Shown in pieces: positions 48,187 through 58,451 of a DNA stretch of 64,000 bases (the first letter of the stretch is position 1; every line of letters starts with the position of its first letter). The notes beneath the pieces are model-generated. The model was not told the DNA's origin. It saw only the letters and a list, made by a program, of their open reading frames with translations, and searched no databases. A program made the translations under genes and the position numbers. Source of the stretch: Circinella minor (lineage: Eukaryota; Mucoromycota; Mucoromycetes; Mucorales; Lichtheimiaceae); contig JAEPRB010000033.1 in NCBI GenBank assembly GCA_016758965.1, forward strand, positions 62,001 to 126,000, in the 5' to 3' direction.

Positions 48187-48405
48187 CTACGCAATGTACT
48201 CTTCTCGATTACAATTTGGAATCCATACAATATAGTTAGAACAAGGCATATGACCACTGGATGATACTTTATAACTAAAATAAAGACACACAATACATGT
48301 TGCTATAAGAAAACCAAAAAGTATATGTCGAGTTTGAGTTCGTCGTCTTATTTCATTATGATATCGATGTATTGATTGATATTGATGATGTTGTTCAATA
48401 TCCAT
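48187..48405 (-). CDS. Small single-pass membrane protein, family unknown
   Basis: A single-exon 72-residue frame begins MDIEQHHQYQSIHRYHNEIR. It has a basic, His-rich N-terminal part (RRRTQTRH), one membrane helix (ILFGFLIATCIVCLYFSYKV) and a short C-terminal domain with two Cys (HMPCSNYIVWIPNCNREEYI) that could form a lumenal disulfide. Positive charges before the helix predict a cytosolic N-terminus (type II). No family recognised. The composition is more protein-like than chance frames nearby; splicing at either end is possible. Confidence 0.5.
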   Translation of the reverse strand: MDIEQHHQYQSIHRYHNEIRRRTQTRHILFGFLIATCIVCLYFSYKVSSSGHMPCSNYIVWIPNCNREEYIA

Positions 48406-48858
48406 AATGATATTTAGTTTTTTATTTTTTTTAAAAAAAAAAAAAGAAGGAGAAAGATAACAGAATAAGAAAGAAAGAAATGTAAGAACAATTAAAGGGA
48501 TAAGTAATAATAATAATCGTTTACGTCATTATTTGTTTATAACTTTATACTTTTTACTTTATATAAAGAAAAAAGGGTGATAATTTGTTGTTCATGTGTT
48601 TTTGATACATGCATACTTATGACTTAAAAATGCGGTTTTCCCATCTACCACACAGAACAAATAATTTCTAGACCAATTTGCTGTCATTCCAAAATTGGGA
48701 ATACCATATTTTATAGGTAAAAAAATATCTCCTTTATTTATGCTAATTTAGTAGTTTATGTTAAACATAATATTATATATTGTATCTATAACAAAAAAGA
48801 AACTTGGTTAATAAATCAAATTATCTCTTTATTATTCAAAATGTATACTTCATTGTTT
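48406..48858. other. Intergenic region
   Basis: Short AT-rich spacer between two minus-strand genes; no feature recognised. Confidence 0.5.
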
Positions 48859-49897
48859 TTATATACCTTTGTTCATTAAATTCTTCAATAATATTTCAAG
48901 AAAAAAAACCACAAGATAATTAAAATAATAATGATCATTATTATTGAGATCATATTCGTAACACTCATGTTAATGATAAATTGTTTTAACAAATTAGAAT
49001 TATTTTCCCTAAAATATTAAGGTTTAATATCATTGATAAAATAAAATCTGACTATACTAAATTGATTATGTATTCATTATTAACAAAAAAAGAAAGAATT
49101 GCTTACATTATAATAGGCGGAGAAGATCGGGTTGTCTCCCATGGTTCTTGTTGTTGTTGAACCTGATGTGTTTTTTCTTTCACTTTTTGTTCTTGTAATT
49201 TCTTTTTCTCTTGTGATACTTTCTTGTAAGGTTGTTGAATTTGTTGTTGTTCCTTTTGAATTGATAATTCTGGAATTGGTAAAGAATTATCTTTGGAACT
49301 ATGATTATTATTATTACTACTACTACTACTGGCATATGTCTTTAAATTCTGTTGATCTCTTAATTTTCGTTCTTTTTCATATTTTTCATTTGAATTACAC
49401 TATTCAAAACAAATTACATATTATTATTATTATTATTATTATTATTTTGTTGATGTTTAAAATAATTATTCTTACAAGACTTAAATAATCGTAATGAATT
49501 AATTTCCATAATGACTTATTCATTTGAATACTATATTTATAATAAAACAGTACGTAAAATTATTAATCATTTTAGTACGTAGTAGTAAGCTTTTTTGTTT
49601 CTTTGTAAATATTTATATATATATATATTACTCTGTTATAGATAATACATGATTACTATCATCATGAAATTCTTCTATCCATATTTCAAAATATAAATGT
49701 TTCCATGCATTAAAAAGTTGTTTATAGGAATAGATATTTTTTAATGAAAGTGACCAAAATGCTACATCCATTCGATAAGATTCAAAAAAATGATTAAAAT
49801 GGTTTATTTCATTTAAATCATATTTTTGAGAATGTATAAATGTTTTTAATTGTTGATATCCAGGAGGTCTTCTTTTTCTTTTTGTGAATGTTGACAT
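48859..49897 (-). CDS. Four-exon tail-anchored protein, family unknown
   Basis: Exons read on the minus strand as 49632-49897, 49476-49530, 49107-49399 and 48885-49008. The joins (donors GTAATA, GTAAGA, GTAAGC) keep one frame of 245 residues ending at a TGA at 48885; the listed lower boundary includes a short 3' stretch. The protein begins MSTFTKRKRRPPGYQQLKTF, has a helical region rich in Phe, Tyr and Trp (FFESYRMDVAFWSLSLKNIY; WKHLYFEIWIEEFHDDSNHV), then a Lys/Gln-rich low-complexity part. It ends in a very hydrophobic segment (MISIIMIIIILIILWFFFLK) two residues from the C-terminus, as in tail-anchored proteins. The aromatic helical part faintly recalls RGS-like folds, which is only a guess. 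An alternative is that the last exon is not used, giving a shorter protein without the anchor. Confidence 0.5.
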
Positions 49898-51399
49898 TTT
49901 TTTGAAGAATAGGAAAGAAAGAAGAGAAAAGAGAGGGGAAAACCCCCCCCCATTCAAAGATTTTTTATTGTTTTAAAAAAATAATAATAATAATTGATAA
50001 ATAGACACTTTTAATTAATAAACTCGGAAACAGAATGAATAGTAACTGTAGAGGTATAAATAACATGATTCTACTACAGTGACATATACATAAAATTATA
50101 TTATTATTTATCAAAAATAATAACTATCATTTGCTTAATTTATCAGAAAAAACCATATCATAACAATGATATCATTATAAAAATAGTTATTATATGTTAG
50201 AATATGCCTTTTTTTTTTAATAGTACTTAATAGTATAGTATGATGTATTTATATATTATATCAACATAATGTCATTTAAAAGGGACTTATCGATTCTTTT
50301 GCATAAATTTTTTAGCCAAAAAAGGTAATCTGGCTTTTAAATTTCTTTTACATCAATTACAGTTCTTGGGAGGAAGATAATCCAGATTCTAAAATGTATA
50401 TATTTATATGGCCGTGTAATATACTTTATTATATTATATAGTTAAATAATTCTTTGACATTTTTTTTGTAGTAAAAGTTACTCATTGAGAAAGTAAGTGA
50501 GTATCATAAATATAATTCTCAATAAGTTGGTATTATTGAAGAAGTTGTAGACCTATATATCCTAGTTCCCTTGATTTTCAACCAGAGATTGAAACAGTTG
50601 TTGTCTTTTAAATAAGCTACGTTGTACAATTTCTTTATCACAGGTCCCTACTATATATTCATAAGTATATGTAGTCAAGTACCATGGTCAATCTCAATGA
50701 TAGACCTTTCTTTTTTTTTAAAAAAAAAAAAAACTTTACATCAAGCTTTGTAAGACACATCAACATGGTTCCATATCTAATATTTTTCCAATGTGGCGAG
50801 GATAGACAATGTGTGGTCTATCTTTTAAACACAGTATATCTTCCTTAAGTATCAACCAGTGTCAAAAACAGTACATGTAACATGTAAGTCTCATAATTTG
50901 TATGATCGGTATAGACGAACTGATTGAATTTCTGTGGAATGTATAAAAGACATCATTGAAAGTATAGGGTTGAGAGACATACTGCCCTAACTAAAACCCC
51001 AATATGGATTTATCCTTGTATAATTTGAAAGAGTTTGTAGTTGCTTTACTTGTGTCACTTCCCTCTGTTATTGATGCTTCCAATTCACTGTCCTATCATT
51101 TGTTGTAGCTACTACGCGTAAGTTCACATTGACATAGCTTGTTGTTGGTGATGCTTGGAAAAGCTATCGCCGCTATATTATACACATGATTTTTTTATGT
51201 CCTTATTAATTTGAAATTTCTTTTTTCTCTTCTTAGTAATAACTATATTACCATTGTAAAAATAGATTTTTGTTTCCACTAAAAAACGCCTCAAAAATTG
51301 GAGACAAATACTTTATTAGAGTATAGGAAAACCTCGTTTTTTGCACACACACACACCGGTTTTTTGAACTACTATGTTCGGTTCAAATCCCTTCTGTGC

Positions 51400-51431
<32 letters not shown>

Positions 51432-52507
51432 AGTGGTTCAACTACTGTATTTTGTTCGGTACACTTTTCAATATATGTTAAAGTGAGCATATGTGAGTTA
51501 TATGGTTTAAGCTAAACACAAAACACAGCACAAGAAGATTATTTAATATTTGTGACAATTATTGATCTTCATATTATTAATCTGTTTACTTACAGATGAC
51601 ACAATATTATTTTTTTAATGGCCCGTTCGTTCTTGTTTTTTGTGGAGGAGAAAACTTCTTTTTTATGCATTTTGATACCAGATTCAATACTCGTCACCTT
51701 TTAATAAACATCTTAGTATATCATCCTATCATGATCTTTTCTTCCACAGTAAAAAAAAAAAAAAAAAAAAAAAAATTCAGAACGATTTTTACTGTCATTT
51801 CAAGTAAATAAGCCCAATTATCTTACATACGCAATGGCGATACAAGAATAAAACGAACAAATAAATTAAAACTATTGTATTTGTTTCGCACTCGTTTATG
51901 ATTATACCTTTCGTGCTTTTTTTTTTTTTTCAAAAACTTTTTAGAAGTTGTCAATGGGCCTGAAGAGTGGTTTTTTCAAGACACAACTTTTTCATTCGTC
52001 TATGTTTATCTTTAAGCACTTTTTAGAATTGAATGTGTCATAGTATAAAAGAAAGTGGGTGCGTAAAAAGAAGAGACAGATTAAAGTGAGTTGTAGAAAA
52101 TAATAAATGCCGCTGGGGGGGGGACAAATGTGTGTGTGATTACAAGAGAAGAAATGAGGCCTTCTATGAGTTATTGCTATCATTATGAGATAAAGCACCA
52201 TACCCAATGAAATCATGAACGTGAAGAATATTACGAACTACTATTACTGTTGACGTTGTTTATTTAGAGTTCTACAAATACCTCTGAGAGACCACCACTA
52301 CCATTAGAACATATATTATCATTACACATTGCACATGAGCTTGCCTTTTTTTTTTTTTTTTTTTTTTGTTATTTTTGTATAATTGTTGTCAGGATTGTTG
52401 AGCAGAAATAGGAAGCAATATGGTGTTTAGTGTATTGGATTTCGGTGTTCGACCTTGAAAAATTGGGGAAACAAGTTATTTGAAGTTGCAGAAAGATAGA
52501 TAAGTTG
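49898..52507. other. Long AT-rich intergenic region
   Basis: About 2.6 kb with T/A runs and a G-run near 52117. It holds a hairpin with a B-box-like motif at 51337-51405. The 51596-51811 plus-strand frame contains a poly-A derived Lys run and is not convincing. Confidence 0.45.
51337..51405. repeat. Inverted repeat enclosing a B-box-like motif (tRNA-like relic or SINE fragment?)
   Basis: Arms TTTTTTGCACA (51337-51347) and TGTGCAAAAAA (51395-51405) are perfect complements. The enclosed segment contains GGTTCAAATCC (51380-51390), a match to the tRNA B-box/T-loop consensus, placed right before the 3' arm as in a tRNA. The segment is too short for a complete tRNA (no D-arm) and the T-stem is mispaired, so it is not a functional tRNA gene. 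Confidence 0.35.
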
Positions 52508-52732
52508 TTAATGATGATAATGATGATGATGATGGAATGATGTAGTTACAGGTGTTGTTTGGGTTGAAATGCGAGTAGCTGTAGATACTGACGATAATCT
52601 AGATGTTTCAGGAATTACTTGTTGGTCGTTATCTATTTCATTCTCAAAGAATAAATAGTACTCTACTAGACATGCTTTCGTTTTCTTGCAATAGACTAAT
52701 AAATTTTCCAGATTTAATATTATTATTTTGTA
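52508..52732 (-). pseudogene. Exon-like coding block, gene fragment or remnant
   Basis: After an ATTCATTCAG acceptor-like site the minus strand is open for 75 codons. It encodes a structured-looking stretch (LNLENLLVYCKKTKACLVEY, then YLFFENEIDNDQQVIPETS) followed by a Ser/Thr-rich stretch and a His run at the stop. A second short block at 52256-52350 (CAMCNDNICSNGSGGLSEV) could be an alternative terminal exon. No complete gene could be built: the next block upstream (52740-52870) reaches stops without good donors. It may be a decayed gene or the end of one with unrecognised exons. Confidence 0.3.
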
Positions 52733-53647
52733 CTGAATGAATCATGAAGATAAGTTGGAAACATATTTTAGTTGCTGGTAGATTCTTTATAGATGAATTA
52801 TAGCTTAAATTTGCTTGGAATATAATTCAATTTTGTTGGAAAAAAGTGATCTATTTTAACTTTCAACGCTGTACCTAATATATTGAGTATAATACTTATT
52901 ACCTTGTCCGCATATAAATTATAGTTAAAAGAAAGGAGTCAAAAAATAAAATAAAAAGTATTTTACTATTATGTCAGGTACCCTTATTATTTCCCTCCCA
53001 CCCCCGCATCTTTTAATCTTTCATGTGTGGGAATTTAGGTGACACACAAAAAAAAACCAAAATTGCATGATTTTTACTTTATATAAATGCCCCTGTTTTA
53101 AAAAAAGAGAGAGAAGAAAATAATATATATATATGTAATTTAGATCCATTGAGTAGGGCCGCCTAAAAAAAAAAAAAAACTTATAATTGGGTATAAAAAA
53201 ATAAACCTTTTTATTATTGACAAGGGTTTATTTATATGATATAATATAATATAATGATTTTTGTTATGCAAAACTGATTGGTAAAAATATATTTGTTTGG
53301 TTTGCATTTATGAAATTAAAAAAAAAAAACTTTTTTTTTTTTTATAGCAGGGTTAGAAATCAAAAAAAAAGTTTACTAGAAAAAAAACGATATTTGAAAT
53401 TAATTATTACTCCCCTCCACCCTTCACCCCATGGATTAAAAAAAAAAAAAACTATCAAAATTATATCTGATGAAAAAAAAAAAAAAAATTTTTTTTCTTA
53501 TTCTAATCTTTCTTTTTCTTTCTAAACTTTTTTTCTCTTGTCCTTCTTCCAACCTTTAAGTAATAAACGATTATTGTTGTTACTTGACTAAAAAAAAAAA
53601 AAAAAAAGGTAGTTTGTAGTACGTAAAATAGAAAGTGGTTAGCATAA
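52733..53647. other. Intergenic region upstream of the homeobox gene
   Basis: AT-rich with dense A and T runs (53300-53620), probably promoter and leader of the homeobox gene. A lysine-rich frame at 53310-53525 is an artefact of A-runs. Confidence 0.5.
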
Positions 53648-55075
53648 ATGCCTAGAATGTTAAATTCTTCAGATATGCAACAGCAACAAGATCAACAACA
53701 GTTGCAACCAGAAAAACCAAAGTTATCACAAGAACAATTAAGTCCTTCTCAACAACAACAACCTCAACTAAAATTATTTCATCAACTACCTTCTTTCTCA
53801 CAATTTGAACAACAACATGATGATAATAATCGACGAAGTTCTTTAGCTATTTCAGCATTATTAAATGATGTTGCTGTAGATCCACATCGATCACCTGATG
53901 TTTTAACTCCACAACGATCAGAACCACCAGATTATTTTTCACCTTTAAAATCACCTAATCTTTCATCTGGTAATCCATCACCTATCATGTCAAGTAGTGT
54001 TGCTTCAAGTCCGGGTCCTCCACGTCATTTAGAGCGTCCTAAATCTTGGCATAAAGATACCATTACACCTGAAGGTTTTCATCGTCGAACAAATAGTAAT
54101 GGAGATGTTATTGTTTCAACCATTGCTAAAGCAAAACGTAAACGTATTTCACCTGATCAATTTAAACGTTTATCAGAAGTCTTTGAACAAACGGATACCC
54201 CGAGCTCAGAAGTTAGAGAGAATCTAGCAAATGAATTGGGTATGACAAAACGTGAAGTACAGGTAAAAATTGAAAAAAAAAGGGGTGGGGGTTGGGAGAA
54301 ATAAATAAGGTTTTCATAAAACAAATAAATATAAACACACTTCCATTTGTTCTATTTCTAGGTATGGTTTCAAAACCGTCGTGCAAAAATAAATCGTACA
54401 AAAGTAAATAGTACTAATGGTAATTCAATGAGATCAACACCTCTACAATCATACCAACACCATCATTTTGCAACACCTCATCATTCACGTTTTCATTATC
54501 ATCATCATCAACAACAACAAAAACATTTTGCTGGTCCTAATTATAGTCAACCTGTTGTACGACGTGCATCTGCACATTCAATTCTTGAACCTCATCGTAC
54601 TTTACCTCCAAGACCTGTTCCACAATCCACATTATCTTATCCACCTAGTATTCATACTAATCCAATGCATATTCAATCCCAACCTCAATTACTTCAACCT
54701 ATTGCACCTATGCCAGTCAATCAACAACAACGACAGTTACCCTATATCCAAATTGATGATTCACCTACATCATCAGGTCAAAAACGTCAATTGGCACCAC
54801 CCCTATCATATCAAACGCCACAACAACAACAACAACAACAAACACCCATCGTATCATCATTTCCAACATCAAATTATTATAATTATGGAGGAGGGGGAGG
54901 AACTGGGACCATTCATGATAGAGGTGGTAATATTCATCATTCTTTAGCTAATTTAAGTATTCAATCTAATTCTAATGGTGGTGCTGGACCTGCACGTAAA
55001 AGAGCAAAATCAAGAACATCCTCTATTGATATGTTAGCTTCTGCTGCTGAATATGTAAAAAATGAAAGCAAATAA
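53648..55075 (+). CDS. Homeodomain transcription factor
   Basis: Two exons (53648-54262 and 54362-55075) give 442 residues. The homeodomain occupies about residues 160-220 (KRKRISPDQFKRLSEVFEQT; SSEVRENLANELGMTKREVQ) with recognition helix VWFQNRRAKINR. The intron cuts directly before the WFQNRRAK motif, a common position in fungal homeobox genes. The N-terminal part is Gln/Ser/Pro rich with short SP motifs (HRSPDV, PSPIMSS) that could be phosphorylated. The C-terminal half is His/Gln/Pro rich, with a basic GPARKRAKSRTSS stretch near the end. It is a typical-length (60-residue) homeodomain rather than a TALE type, since no 3-residue loop insertion is visible. DNA binding in the nucleus is expected; targets are unknown. 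It could be related to yeast Pho2/Yox1-like factors, which I cannot confirm. Confidence 0.9.
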
Positions 55076-56371
55076 TAATAAAGAGAAAAATAAAAATAAA
55101 AATAAAAAAAAAAAAAGTTATTTTCTTTTTACTAGCGTCGATCAAATAAGATCAAGTAACACATCATAATTATACTCTTTTTTTTTAAAAAAATATAAAA
55201 AAAAAGGAATTCATGTTTCCTCTAGTTCTTCTCATTTCGACGAAGTTTTTTCTTAAAGAAAATAACTCTTTTTGTTTATGGTTTCTTCCTTTTGTTTTAT
55301 TTTTAACTACCAATCTATAAAAAAAAAAAAAGACAATTTAGTTTAGTTTGTTATAATTATTATTATTAAATGAAAATAAAAAAAAAACATATAATGAATT
55401 TATATAAAAAAAAAAAATAACTTACAATTTAATGTAAAGATAACGCACACATCCTAAGAATAGGGTTTTTCTTTATATACCATTAAAATCTTAAGGTAGC
55501 AAAAAAAAAAAAGATGAGAAACCAACAACAAAGAAAAGAAACTTTTTGTAACGTAATTTTTTATTTTTATAAAGAACAACAACAGTCCAGAGACGGAGTT
55601 TCTTCAATCTTATTCAATCTGCGTCAAATAAGCTTTATTGTTCTGTGTGATTGCCGCTACTGTGATTTTCTAATTAATTGTTGACAGAACCATCCATTCA
55701 CTTTGGAAAGTATAATAAAGAATCTATCATGGATAAGTCCAAGATACTTGGGTTTATTAGTAACCAAATAATTTAGTCTATTCAATAATAATCATATTTT
55801 GATTACAGTACATACAAACATCATTGTGAAAGGGATAATTTTGTTCTCCAATCTTCTTGCTACGTAATTTTAGTTAAATGATTTGTTATTATTATTGTTA
55901 AATAATCATTCAACTTTCTACGTATCTCGTCATTTTTGCTTCAAAATTTTACACTACGTAGTGTATATAGTACAATTATTTTATTTTGTTAATGCATGTT
56001 TATTTGTTAAAAGTTAAAGATTAACTTTACAGATTTATGTCCATGGTTTTCATTTTATAGCTCAAGTTACAACCACAGCTTGCACCACTTGTGAGTGTAT
56101 AAACTGAGCTGTAGAGTTACAGCCCTGAGCGAATTACAACCACAGCTGCACATGCTTTTAAGTGCAGCTGTAGTATGGTATGGACTATTTGAAATATTCA
56201 GACAAGTATATAAATAGAAAGTATGTAGTAAAGTGTGTAAAAAAAAAAAATTCGATAAAATGATTTAAAAATGAAAATAAAAATGTAATAATGGATGATA
56301 AAAGAAAAGGCGGGGAAGAAGTGAATGTATAAGAAGATGAGGTCAGTGTGTAAGATGTAAATTAGGGATAT
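55076..56371. other. Intergenic region with short repeat cluster
   Basis: 3' region of the homeobox gene, A-rich at 55080-55560, then spacer. At 56067-56171 there is a cluster of direct and inverted ACAGCT-type repeats. No gene seen. Confidence 0.5.
56067..56171. repeat. Cluster of direct and inverted ACAGCT repeats with hairpin
   Basis: The 14-mer TTACAACCACAGCT occurs at 56067-56080 and again at 56134-56147. The second copy overlaps a perfect 10-bp hairpin, ACAGCTGCAC (56142-56151) and GTGCAGCTGT (56162-56171), with a 10-nt loop. Further AGCTGTA and TTACAGC units lie between. It resembles a transposon end or a palindromic binding-site cluster. Confidence 0.6.
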
Positions 56372-56479
56372 TTATTGTTGTTCAGTTTCTTGTTCAACTT
56401 CGTCCATTTTTCTTTTGCGTTGCAAGGGTGTAATGATGATCGAAGGTACTCGGGGGGGTAGTGGTATTATTCGTGAAAT
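56372..56479 (-). other. Exon-like terminal block
   Basis: A 36-codon minus-strand frame encodes ISRIIPLPPRVPSIIITPLQ and then a charged end (RKRKMDEVEQETEQQ) before a TAA. The composition looks like a protein C-terminus with a nuclear-localisation-like RKRK. It lies downstream of the transposase relic and could be its last exon or an unrelated remnant; no acceptor site is clear. Confidence 0.25.
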
Positions 56480-56638
56480 TTACTATTCCCCCCAGAGGTA
56501 ATTTATTTTGGTTGATTGTCAACCTGTGTAGCCATATTAACCAACATGTTTCCTATATCATATTTACAAGTTGTTGATCAGTAAAATAGAAATTTCATAT
56601 TAGATGTAGGGTCGCTATTGTGTAGTACTTACCCTCTT

Positions 56639-57183
56639 CTATTCAAAAAGAAAATTAAGAGTATTGCTGAAAGTTCTTAATTGTGTGCTTCGTTTGGGAA
56701 TCATCAGAGTGGTATATGGTTTTGCAATGAAGGTGTCGTTAAAAAGAGAAAACGTGTACGCATAACCGTTGACAACTACCTGTTCCGTTGTTTTGTGGTA
56801 ATTATTGAACAAGAAAGTCAATACGAGTGAATATGTGAGATTAAAACATTGTATAAAAGATTCTACTAACCTGCCCAATCCATTGCTATCATCGAATTTG
56901 AGAATCCTAACTTGATCAATTTCGATAATATAGCAGCATTTGTTCGTAAATGTTTTGCTTGTTGCTTCAACAGTACCGAATCCAACACACCTTCTCGTTT
57001 CCACTCATTGCTACAAAGGTCGTACTGCTCTCCGTCATGTCTTGTTGCTGCGATGAGATCAATTTTACTTCCGTATATTTTAGGTTGGTAATAGTTAGAA
57101 AAAGATCCAGTAAGTGCTTGTAAAATAATCATTGTATCTTTGCCGGATTTAGCAACACATTCTCCACTATAAAATTCAATCAA
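56639..57183 (-). pseudogene. Downstream part of the transposase relic or a degenerate flanking gene
   Basis: Minus-strand frames encode a folded-looking segment (ECVAKSGKDTMIILQALTGS; KIYGSKIDLIAATRHDGEQY; SNEWKREGVLDSVLLKQQAK) ending SMIAMDWAG before a possible donor GTTAGT. A second segment (NGYAYTFSLFNDTFIAKPYT) follows a CAG acceptor but in a phase that does not join cleanly. The content fits the C-terminal, poorly conserved part of tnp2-type ORFs, or a captured host gene. No family motif is clear. Confidence 0.4.
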
Positions 57184-57252
57184 AAATAAAAGTCAATAAT
57201 CTACGTGACATGTTTTACTCTCCTGATACCCGTAAACATTCTTACTCTTTCA

Positions 57253-58451
57253 TTATAACATTCGTATTCTAAAAACACAGTCCAAGAGAACTGCGAAGCG
57301 ACGATATATAGTAGTTTCCGACTCTTCTACGTCAGACATCCAATCATCAAGCTGTGTTATACTATATATTTAGTAATGTGACATATTCGTTGGTAATTTG
57401 GTACATTTTTTCTTCTTTTTCGGTACTAGTTTCCTTTTTGTTTAGTACTTACACAAGCTGAAGAATGGCGTTCGCTGCATAATAGTGTAAACACCATCGT
57501 AATGTTGCTGGTAATGTTGGAATAATAATTCGTATGGTTGCCCATTGAATCTTGTTTTTTGGCCTTCGCTCATTGATAATAAAGTATCAGCTGGTAGTGG
57601 TTCGCTGCCAATAACATCGATAGTCGGATCCGAAGACAATTGGTTAAAGATATGTGGGTTGTATTGTGCTTGATTTTGTTGATTATGTATATGTGATTGA
57701 CCAGCAATCTTTAATAAAACTTCTAGTTCTTGTGGACGACCCGCCAAACGTCTACTTATCCTTGTACGAATAAAATCAAGTGCACCAGTTTTTTGAATGA
57801 ATCGTTTCATAAATGTTAATTCGAATGAATCTTTTTGGTTGGTTTCTGCATCCTTCATGAACCCATTGTATCTCTCGAAGCTGAACAACCAATATGTGTA
57901 TATAGTGGAAAAATCTTCGATCGTTTCGCGCAAATGAAGATGAAGATGCATATTTATTTGGCGTTATGCACTCTGGACCATATAAAGAACAACGACGCCC
58001 GACAAAATTTTTTTAATAATCGATCAGCTTCATCAATCTCATCGTATGTGATCGATGTTTTGGAAAGGAGATGACAAGCATTGACGAAACTCATCCAATT
58101 ACTCATATGTGCAGGAGGAAGCATGTTTTTGAGGACAAATGGAGAATATACGAGGCACCATGCTTTCCAATCAGCAGCTGTCATGAATCCAAACTTGCGT
58201 TCAATTTTTCGGTTTAAAGATGGGATCCCAGGTGGCAATACAATACCATCAGCCAATTCTTGCATGCCGAATCCATCAGCATTGGTAAGCAAACCATGTT
58301 CTCTCCATATACGCACCATTCGATCAGCAGTTCCAAGAAAAAGATTATGCATTGGGTCGATTAAAACGCTACGTACTGAATCAAAATAGTAGAGTCTGTG
58401 TATTTGTGACCATCTTGTGCCTGTCTCACGTTCCATACGGGTGCGTCCTGC
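57253..58451 (-). pseudogene. tnp2-family DNA transposase relic (frameshifted)
   Basis: The minus strand encodes recognisable tnp2 transposase pieces. The first (58436 downwards) reads ERETGTRWSQIHRLYYFDSV and then the hallmark DPMHNLFLGTADRMVRIW, up to a stop near 57954. The second (57951 downwards) resumes one base out of frame at NMHLHLHLRETIEDF and gives YTYWLFSFERYNGF, equal to the family's DFG.VY.FW.F..ER.N region. A third block (57253-57361) reads LDDWMSDVEESETTIYRRFA. The stop plus shift at 57950-57965 breaks the frame inside a conserved motif, so this copy is inactive as read. It is a cut-and-paste element relic; terminal repeats were not identified with certainty. A splice correction is unlikely, because no donor/acceptor pair sits at the break. 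Confidence 0.75.

Noticed and set aside
49132..49488. Plus-strand ORF opposite the tail-anchored gene
   Set aside because: Antisense of Gln/Lys-rich codons; the minus-strand exons join in phase.
51596..51811. Plus-strand frame with a long Lys run
   Set aside because: The run comes from a poly-A tract; the rest has no protein-like pattern.
53310..53525. Lys/Phe-rich frame upstream of the homeobox gene
   Set aside because: Produced by A- and T-runs; no other support.
54468..54947. 159-codon frame overlapping homeobox exon 2
   Set aside because: A shifted reading of His/Gln-rich codons; the homeobox frame is supported by splicing and the homeodomain.
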